Positions 8,203 to 13,263 of a stretch of DNA of 17,184 nucleotides are shown here, one piece after another. Source of the stretch: DAIRVC01 sp036803025 (GTDB taxonomy: Bacteria > Chloroflexota > Anaerolineae > Anaerolineales > E44-bin32); the NCBI GenBank assembly GCA_036803025.1, contig DAIRVC010000045.1, positions 1-17,184 of the forward strand, in the 5' to 3' direction. The notes below the pieces were generated by a model. The model was given only the letters and a program-made list of their open reading frames with translations. It was not told where the DNA came from and searched no databases. The position numbers and the translations under genes are program-made. Numbering within the stretch: the first letter of the stretch is position 1; the number at the start of each line of letters is the position of its first letter.

Positions 8203-8295
8203 GATTGCCACGCGCCGGCCGTCAGGCCGGCGCTCGCAATGACAGCCATCGAGAGTGTCATTGCGAGGAGGGCGAAGCCCGACGAAGCAATCTCC
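8203..8295. repeat. Head-to-head REP/MITE-like repeat units
   Basis: The right unit (8256-8295) reads TGTCATTGCGAGGAGGGCGA onward to GAAGCAATCTCC, a palindromic motif I recognise as a widespread interspersed repeat in many bacterial genomes. The left unit (8203-8244) is in the opposite orientation: it shares the GATTGC outer end and the CTCGCAATGACA inner end, but its centre is replaced by a separate 9-bp hairpin (8212-8220 with 8225-8233). The two 12-bp inner ends (8233-8244 and 8256-8267) are perfect inverted repeats around an 11-nt spacer. This resembles a BIME-type pair. Copy number elsewhere cannot be judged from one window. Confidence 0.7.
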
Positions 8296-8343
8296 TTGCA
8301 GGCGTCGGGCTGTCTCAGCGATTCGGAGCCCGCCCGGCAGGCC

Positions 8344-8898
8344 TCACAGCTTCGGCAGGACGATGGTTTGCTGCTTCTGGTACTTTCCCTTCTTCTCGGC
8401 GTACGACTGCCGGCATTCCTCATCGGCCTCGAAGAAGAGCACCTGGGCGATTCCTTCGTTGGCGTAGATGCGCGCCGGCAGCGGCGTGGTATTGGAGATC
8501 TCCAGCGTGACGAAGCCTTCCCATTCCGGCTCGAAGGGAGTCACATTGACGATGATCCCGCAGCGGGCGTAGGTCGATTTGCCGACGCAGACGGTCAGCA
8601 CGCTGCGGGGGATGCGAAAGTACTCCACCGTGCGCGCCAGCGCGAAGGAGTTGGGGGGGATGACGCATACCTCGCCTTTGAAGTCGACCATCGAGCGTGT
8701 GTCGAAGTGCTTCGGGTCGACCACGGCCGAATAGATGTTGGTGAAGATCTTGAATTCGTCGGCGACGCGGATGTCGTACCCGTACGAGGACACGCCGTAC
8801 GAGATCACCCCATCGCGCACCTGACCGTCTTCGAACGGCTCGATCATGCGGTGCTCGCGCGCCATGCGCACGATCCAGTGGTCGGGTTTCAAGCCCAT
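8344..8898 (-). CDS. dcd: dCTP deaminase
   Basis: Deaminates dCTP to dUTP for thymidylate synthesis (cytosolic trimer, dUTPase superfamily fold). The 184-residue length fits the shorter Dcd subtype. Visible signatures are SYGVSSYGYDIR (33-44), VIPPNSFALARTVEYF (79-94), GKSTYARCGI (106-115) and FEPEWEGFVTLEISNTTPLP (122-141). Glu133 in TLEI corresponds to the catalytic glutamate, and Ser108 and Arg112 to the triphosphate/active-site residues of the E. coli enzyme. Whether it is also a dUTPase, as some family members are, cannot be told by eye. A GGAGG site 6 nt before the ATG confirms the start. It is the last gene of the minus-strand unit, 22 nt after the FAH-family gene. Confidence 0.97.
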   Translation of the reverse strand: MGLKPDHWIVRMAREHRMIEPFEDGQVRDGVISYGVSSYGYDIRVADEFKIFTNIYSAVVDPKHFDTRSMVDFKGEVCVIPPNSFALARTVEYFRIPRSVLTVCVGKSTYARCGIIVNVTPFEPEWEGFVTLEISNTTPLPARIYANEGIAQVLFFEADEECRQSYAEKKGKYQKQQTIVLPKL

Positions 8899-8920
8899 GC
8901 AGCGCCTCCGCCGGAAGGGA

Positions 8921-9697
8921 TCAGCGTCCGCGACGATCGGCGCGGACAGGGTTGGTCAGCTGGCCGATGCCTTCGATCTCGACGCTGACTTCGTCGCCGT
9001 CCAGGAGCGGGCCGACGCCGGCCGGCGTGCCGGTCAGGATCACGTCCCCCGCCTCCAGGGTCATGAACGACGACACGAAGGCGACCACCTGGTGAACGGG
9101 GAAGACCATGTCGCGCGTCGAGGCCATCTGGCGCATCTGACCGTTCACCGAACAGGTGATCAGCGTGTCGGCCGGATCGAGCTCGGTTTCTATCCAGGGT
9201 CCGAGCGGGCAGAAGGTGTCGAAGCCCTTGCCGCGCGTCCATTGCCCGTCGCTGCGCTGCAGGTCGCGGGCGGTCACGTCATTGGCGATGGTGTAGCCCA
9301 AGATGTGTTGGCCGGCCTGCTGCGGCTCGATCCAGCGCCCGCCGTGTCCGATGACGACCGCCAGCTCGCCCTCGTGCTCGACCTCCTGCGACTGCGGCGG
9401 TAGCAGGATGGTCTCACCAGGGCCGATCACGCTGGTCGGCGGCTTGAGGAAGATCAGCGGCAGTTCGGGGACTTCAGAATCGTGTTCGGCGGCATGCGCG
9501 GCGTAGTTGCGCCCGACACAAATGACCTTACCCGGCCGGACGGGCGTCAGCAGCCGCGCGCTTTCCGCGGGCAGGCTGGCCTTCTCACGCCGGTATTCGC
9601 CGAATGGAGACCCATCCAGGACGCCGATCCGGTCCTCCGACAACCAGCCCCACGTGGGCGTCGATTGCAGTGCCTGGGTGTAGCGTACGATCTTCAT
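8921..9697 (-). CDS. Fumarylacetoacetate hydrolase (FAH) family protein
   Basis: Likely hydrolase, decarboxylase or isomerase acting on a beta-diketo or acylpyruvate-type acid, in the FAHD1/YcgM branch; the exact substrate is unknown. The 258-residue protein has an N-terminal substrate-proximal segment and the C-terminal FAH core. KVICVGRNYAAHAAE (57-71), the metal-binding pair Glu109/Glu111 in EVEHEGELAVVIG, Asp140 in ANDVTARD, KGFDTFCPLGPW (157-168) and ILTGTPAGVGP (220-230) are all present, so a metal-dependent active site is intact. The frame is open 18 codons further upstream, but ATG 9697 is preferred: it has a GAGAGG ribosome site and avoids overlapping the methyltransferase gene, which ends 16 nt earlier. 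Confidence 0.93.
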   Translation of the reverse strand: MKIVRYTQALQSTPTWGWLSEDRIGVLDGSPFGEYRREKASLPAESARLLTPVRPGKVICVGRNYAAHAAEHDSEVPELPLIFLKPPTSVIGPGETILLPPQSQEVEHEGELAVVIGHGGRWIEPQQAGQHILGYTIANDVTARDLQRSDGQWTRGKGFDTFCPLGPWIETELDPADTLITCSVNGQMRQMASTRDMVFPVHQVVAFVSSFMTLEAGDVILTGTPAGVGPLLDGDEVSVEIEGIGQLTNPVRADRRGR

Positions 9698-9713
9698 GCA
9701 CCCTCTCCGCCAT

Positions 9714-10388
9714 TCACGCCCGTTGTGGCTTGCGGGCCCACACCAGATCATAATCGATCTGCCAGCGGTAGGTTTCGACGTCCTGCAGGCCGAGCCCGGT
9801 TAAGACTTCCGGGAAGCGCTGGCGCGTGAAGGTCCGACCGAAGATCCAGCGCGCCTGCGACCCGACTCGGTTCGTCACCAACAGCCATCCGCCCGGCCGG
9901 AGCACCCGCACCATCTCCTCCAGCGTCCGGCGCGGCTGCGGCGTGAACTCGATCATCTCCAGGCCGACGGCCATATCGAACGACTCGCTGCGGAACGGCA
10001 GCGGCACGGCCCAGGCGCGCACCCAGATATTCCGGCCGCCGGCGGTCAGCTGGCGGCCGAGACGCTGCATGGCGCGAGACGGCTCAACGGAGATGATCGA
10101 ACCGCGGAACTCTTCTAGGGGCAGTGCGGCCCGGCCCAACCGGCCGGTGCCGGCACCCACGTCCAGGAGCAGGGCGTCGGTTAACCCGCCCAGCGCCGCG
10201 GCGACCGGCTCACCGAGAAAGCGTGACTCCCAGGCCGGGGTGAAGCGCTTGATGCGGTCGTAACGAGATGCGGCCAGGTCGTACAGCCAGACGACAAAGC
10301 CGCGGCCGAAGTGCGCCCCCTCGCAGATCCAGAGTTCCCAGATGAGGATGGCCGCTCCCAGCGTGGCGGCGATCAGGGCTGCGCCCAT
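9714..10388 (-). CDS. Class I SAM-dependent methyltransferase with N-terminal membrane segment
   Basis: A 224-residue methyltransferase of unknown acceptor. Residues 2-19 are hydrophobic and probably form a membrane anchor, followed by a Tyr/Arg-rich region. The Rossmann-like fold starts near 70: motif I LLDVGAGTGR (74-83), the acidic residue Glu102 at the end of strand 2, DMAVGLEMIEF (138-148) and the VLRPGGWLLVTN strand (162-173), as in Methyltransf_11 proteins of the UbiE/menaquinone type. These neighbours do not identify the substrate; lipid or quinone methylation would fit the membrane anchor. It has an AGGGGG ribosome site before the ATG, starts 39 nt after the RpiR-like gene and ends 16 nt before the FAH-family gene, which argues for one transcript. 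Confidence 0.88.
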   Translation of the reverse strand: MGAALIAATLGAAILIWELWICEGAHFGRGFVVWLYDLAASRYDRIKRFTPAWESRFLGEPVAAALGGLTDALLLDVGAGTGRLGRAALPLEEFRGSIISVEPSRAMQRLGRQLTAGGRNIWVRAWAVPLPFRSESFDMAVGLEMIEFTPQPRRTLEEMVRVLRPGGWLLVTNRVGSQARWIFGRTFTRQRFPEVLTGLGLQDVETYRWQIDYDLVWARKPQRA

Positions 10389-10427
10389 CGGGCCCCCTGG
10401 CGGAGCGACCGGGTGCGAGCGGGCACT

Positions 10428-11297
10428 TCAGCTTCGACGCGGCTTGGCCGGGCGGCCGTCTGAATCGGCCGAGTCGGAGATCAGGTGTTGGGTCAGCTCG
10501 TCGACGCGCTCGGCGGCGGCCTTGAAGCGGCCCGGCCGCACCTGAGCCAGCATGCTGACCAGCGCGTAAACCATGGCGCTCAGGCTGACCGGCCCCAGTG
10601 CTGCGTCGGCGCTGGCGTGCGGGGCGATCAGGATGTCAGCGTGGCGGGTGATCTCCATGGAGGGGATGGCCGCCAGTGCCGCGGTGACGATGCGGCTGGA
10701 TTGGGCTTGCGCCAACGCGCGCGGCAGGAAGGGGGTCTCCTCCACGGCCTGGATGGCCAGAATCAAATCGCCCTTGCGTGCACCGGCCAAGGCGCGGGCC
10801 AGATCGGCCGGGTTTCCGCCGGCCAGGTGGACGCTGTAGCCGCCTGACTCGAGCCAGGTCGAGAGCGTGCGCGCCTGCGGCAACGCGGCGCTCTCCGCCA
10901 GGACGATCACCCGTTCCGTTTCGTCAAGGGCAGCCAGCAGTCTGGCGGCCGCCTCCAGCGGGAAGGTGCGTCGCACCAGCTCCAGGTGACGCACGACATC
11001 GGCCAGGGCCGTCTCGGCTGCGGCCGATGGGCTGTCCGGCGCGGCGCGCCGGTCGCTGATCAACTCGCGGCGGACCTTATCGCGGATCTCGCGCTGCAGT
11101 TGAGGGTAGCCCGGATAGTCGAGCTTCTGCGCGAAGCGCACGACTGTGGCCGGATCGATGTCGAGCGTATGGGCCAGCTCGGTCGCGGTCAGGAAGGCCG
11201 CCTGGATCGAGGAATCGAGCAGGAAGTCGGCCAGCCGGCGCAAGCTGGGGGAAAGCGATGGCCGGGACTCCCGGATGCGTTCCTCGTATGAGCCCAT
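10428..11297 (-). CDS. RpiR/MurR-family transcriptional regulator with SIS domain
   Basis: Probable DNA-binding regulator of its own operon. The 289-residue protein has an N-terminal RpiR helix-turn-helix (about 1-77), with LSPSLRRLADFLL and the recognition segment IDPATVVRFAQKLDYPGYPQLQREIR (47-72), then a SIS (sugar isomerase) domain at about 118-250. The SIS core is atypical: where sugar-phosphate binders have a Ser-x-Ser-Gly-x-Thr loop, this has AIQAVEETP (181-189), and the first glycine-rich loop reads VLAESAAL (132-139). It may therefore sense something other than a sugar phosphate. The frame is open 27 codons upstream, but ATG 11297 has an ideal AGGAGG site 6 nt before it and gives a normal RpiR N-terminus. 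It is first in the minus-strand unit. Confidence 0.9.
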   Translation of the reverse strand: MGSYEERIRESRPSLSPSLRRLADFLLDSSIQAAFLTATELAHTLDIDPATVVRFAQKLDYPGYPQLQREIRDKVRRELISDRRAAPDSPSAAAETALADVVRHLELVRRTFPLEAAARLLAALDETERVIVLAESAALPQARTLSTWLESGGYSVHLAGGNPADLARALAGARKGDLILAIQAVEETPFLPRALAQAQSSRIVTAALAAIPSMEITRHADILIAPHASADAALGPVSLSAMVYALVSMLAQVRPGRFKAAAERVDELTQHLISDSADSDGRPAKPRRS

Positions 11298-11349
11298 GCG
11301 GCGCCTCCTGGGGCGGCGCGATTCCCGGGATGGGGGCAACCAGCGGCGA

Positions 11350-11378
11350 ACTATAGCACAAGGCCCAAGGGCGGGCAA
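11350..11378 (-). promoter_or_regulatory. Sigma-70-type promoter of the minus-strand rpiR-like operon
   Basis: Reading the minus strand, TTGCCC (11378-11373) and TATAGT (11355-11350) are separated by exactly 17 bp. The predicted start near 11343 gives a 5' leader of about 46 nt. A GCCC-TT-GGGC palindrome lies within the spacer and could be an operator for the RpiR-like protein (inference). Confidence 0.55.
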
Positions 11379-11390
11379 CGCGGGGCTTCG

Positions 11391-11419
11391 TTGACGCTCC
11401 CCTGACGCCCGGCTATAAT
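11391..11419 (+). promoter_or_regulatory. Near-consensus sigma-70 promoter of tRNA-Val
   Basis: TTGACG (11391-11396) and a perfect TATAAT (11414-11419) are spaced by 17 bp. The expected transcription start, 7 nt after the -10 box, falls at about 11426, the first base of the mature tRNA. Its -35 is 12 bp from the -35 of the divergent minus-strand promoter. Confidence 0.75.
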
Positions 11420-11425
11420 GCGCCA

Positions 11426-11499
11426 GGGCGGATAGCTCAGTTGGTTAGAGCACTTCTCTTACACAGAAGGGGTCGCAGGTTCGAGTCCTGTTCCGCCCA
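11426..11499 (+). tRNA. tRNA-Val (anticodon UAC)
   Basis: Full cloverleaf: acceptor stem GGGCGGA (11426-11432) pairs perfectly with TCCGCCC (11492-11498); the D arm GCTC/GAGC has loop AGTTGGTTA; the anticodon stem CTTCT/AGAAG holds loop CTTACAC with anticodon TAC at 11460-11462; a 5-nt variable loop follows; the T arm has TTCGAGT in its loop. The discriminator is A11499. The genome continues CC then T, so the complete CCA end is not encoded and the final A must be added by CCA-adding enzyme. Confidence 0.96.
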
Positions 11500-11500
11500 C

Positions 11501-11526
11501 CTGGGGCGTCGCGCGCGGCGCCCCAG
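11501..11526 (+). terminator. Hairpin directly after tRNA-Val
   Basis: An 11-bp stem pairs 11501-11511 with 11516-11526 (one G-T wobble) around a CGCG loop. It begins two bases after the tRNA discriminator. No T-run follows. It is either a U-less terminator or an RNase boundary between the tRNA and the peptidase message, whose GTG is only 25 nt further on. Confidence 0.55.
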
Positions 11527-11551
11527 ATCTCTGAGGACACGGGAGGCGTGT

Positions 11552-13129
11552 GTGCATCGGCGTTGGGGCATCGCGCTCATCCTGCCGGCACTGCTGGCCT
11601 GTGAAACCGTCACGTCCCTGCTTCCGGCTGCCTCCACGCCCACCCGGCCGGCGCCGGTTACGCTCCCGGCGGCCTACACGCCGACCGGGGCGCCGCGCGC
11701 GACGGCGACCCTGCCGGCCACCCCGACCGCCTCGACCAGCCTCTCCGAGCATGGGGCTGCCCTGCGCCCCGAATTCTCTGCCGATCTTGCCGCCCGGCCG
11801 CAGTTGACCCGCTACTGGATCGAGGTCGAGGTCGGGCTGGACCTGGCCAGGGCACGCGCCACGCTCGACGGCCAGGCGCGCATCCGCTACACCAATCCGC
11901 TCGATGACCAGCTCGAGGACGTGGTCCTGATGTTGTGGCCGAACGACGGCCAGTATGATGCCGAGATGACCGCCGGGCCAGTCCTGGTGAATGGCGAGAG
12001 CGTCGAGCCGAGGCCGGAGATGGGCGGGATCGCGCTGCGAATTCCGCTGCCGGTGAGCCTGGCGCCGGGCGCCCTGGTGGACCTCAGCCTGCCGTTCCAC
12101 ATCCAGGTCGACGGACTCATGACGGCCGATGCGCCGAGCCGCTTCGCCATCACGCAGGGCGTCTTGATCGCGCCCACGTTCTACCCGTTGTTGCCGCGGC
12201 TTGTGGACGATGCCTGGCAGGTCGAGCCCGCGCCTCCAGGCGGCGACACGACCAACTCCGACGCCGCCTACTACGATCTGCAGATCACCGCGCCGGCCGA
12301 CCAGGCACTGGCGGTCAGCGGTACGGTGGTCGACACGGTCGTGCATGCGGACGGCCGGCAGACGGTGCGTGTAGTGACCGGACCGATGCGCGACGTCGCA
12401 CTCGCCCTCGGCCCGCTGGTCCTGGAGGAACGGGAGGTCGACGGGGTCAATCTGCGCGCCTGGGTGCTTCCCGACCATACCGGAGATCTGCGCCGAATGC
12501 TGGACGCGGCCGAGACGCAGCTGGTTGCGCTCAGCGAGTGGATCGGCCCCTATCCGTATGCCGAACTTGACCTGGTCGACGCGCCCGGCGCCTTCGGAGG
12601 GATCGAGTATCCCGGACTGGTCTACATCGGCACGCTGGGGACCTCGTGGATCATCGAACCGGTCGTTCATGAGGTCGGCCACCAGTGGTTCTACGGCCTG
12701 ATCGGCAGCGACCAGCTTGAGGCGCCCTGGCTGGACGAAGCTGCCGCCTCCTACACGGAGGTCCTCTACTATGAGGCCGCCGTCGGCCCCGAGCGCGGCA
12801 CGACCTTGGTGCGCGAGTTCCACGATCTGGTGGCCGGCTTCGCCAGCCGATCCCAGACACCGATCGGGCTGCCGGTGGGCGAGTACGCCTCGGAGAACGA
12901 GTACGCGCTGATCGTGTATGCCAAGGGCGCGTTGTTCTTCGATGCGTTGCGCCGGCAGCTGGGGGATGAGGTCTTCTTCCGCTTCCTGCAGGAGTATTTC
13001 GGCGACTACCGCTACGGTTTCGCCGAGCCGGCCGACTTCGCCCGTGCAGCCGAGTCCGCCTGCCGCTGCGACCTCGATCCTGTCTTCGATCTGTGGGTGG
13101 AGCGGGGCGGCCCGCTCCCCGGGCCGTAG
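11552..13129 (+). CDS. M1-family zinc metallopeptidase, lipoprotein
   Basis: Predicted extracytoplasmic aminopeptidase-like enzyme anchored to the membrane. The 525-residue product begins with a lipoprotein signal ending in the lipobox LLAC (Cys17), then a Thr/Pro/Ala-rich tether to about residue 68. An M1-type N-terminal beta domain precedes the catalytic domain: HEVGH (373-377) with the third zinc ligand Glu396 at the expected 18-residue spacing. The usual Gly-x-Met-Glu-Asn exopeptidase motif reads GGIEYPG around Glu352, a variant seen in bacterial lipoprotein M1 proteins. The C-terminal ERAP1-like domain of classical M1 enzymes is missing, so only the core is present. GTG 11552 is chosen because GGGAGG lies 5 nt upstream and the signal peptide starts there; the frame open further upstream runs through the tRNA. 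Confidence 0.9.
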   Translation: MHRRWGIALILPALLACETVTSLLPAASTPTRPAPVTLPAAYTPTGAPRATATLPATPTASTSLSEHGAALRPEFSADLAARPQLTRYWIEVEVGLDLARARATLDGQARIRYTNPLDDQLEDVVLMLWPNDGQYDAEMTAGPVLVNGESVEPRPEMGGIALRIPLPVSLAPGALVDLSLPFHIQVDGLMTADAPSRFAITQGVLIAPTFYPLLPRLVDDAWQVEPAPPGGDTTNSDAAYYDLQITAPADQALAVSGTVVDTVVHADGRQTVRVVTGPMRDVALALGPLVLEEREVDGVNLRAWVLPDHTGDLRRMLDAAETQLVALSEWIGPYPYAELDLVDAPGAFGGIEYPGLVYIGTLGTSWIIEPVVHEVGHQWFYGLIGSDQLEAPWLDEAAASYTEVLYYEAAVGPERGTTLVREFHDLVAGFASRSQTPIGLPVGEYASENEYALIVYAKGALFFDALRRQLGDEVFFRFLQEYFGDYRYGFAEPADFARAAESACRCDLDPVFDLWVERGGPLPGP

Positions 13130-13175
13130 GCGGCACTCGCGGACCAAACGCACCCCCTGCGCATGACCCCTGTCC

Positions 13176-13204
13176 TTGACCCTCGCGCGGCCCGGACATA
13201 CAAT
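13176..13204 (+). promoter_or_regulatory. Sigma-70-type promoter of the glyA-gcvT fusion gene
   Basis: TTGACC (13176-13181) and TACAAT (13199-13204) are spaced by exactly 17 bp in the 134-nt gap after the peptidase gene. The start is expected near 13211, leaving a leader of about 53 nt before ATG 13264. That is too short for a glycine or THF riboswitch, and I see no such fold. Confidence 0.65.
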
Positions 13205-13263
13205 GGAGTTGTCTGACATTTCCGCGCCCGGTCCGAGCCCTCTCACACCGGTTGGAGTGCCTC

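Larger units (their letters stand above)
8039..8343. other. Convergent intergenic region, no gene
   Basis: These 305 nt lie between the stop of the UMF1 gene (+) and the stop of dcd (-). They hold the 13-bp hairpin at 8101-8130, the head-to-head repeat units at 8203-8295, and a weaker 6-bp inverted repeat (8306-8311 with 8327-8332) just past dcd on its transcribed side. Frames open through the region translate repeat sequence and have no plausible start signal, so I call no gene here. Confidence 0.7.

Noticed and set aside
8089..8988. 299-codon plus-strand frame across the repeats and antisense to dcd
   Set aside because: Its N-terminal part translates the hairpin and repeat units and the rest is antisense to dcd, which has a perfect ribosome site and intact active site.
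11441..11551. Upstream extension of the peptidase frame into the tRNA
   Set aside because: It would translate the tRNA body and hairpin; the lipoprotein signal and GGGAGG site place the start at 11552.
11459..13246. 595-codon open frame antisense to the M1 peptidase
   Set aside because: Its translation is low-complexity and resembles no family. Long antisense frames are expected in GC-rich genes with G/C in the third codon position; the sense gene has clear catalytic motifs.
13252..13263. TTG start four codons before ATG 13264 for the fusion gene
   Set aside because: The TTG overlaps the GGAG that serves as ribosome site for ATG 13264.
13205..13263. Possible glycine or THF riboswitch in the leader of the fusion gene
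   Set aside because: The predicted leader is only about 53 nt and shows no paired core typical of these riboswitches.
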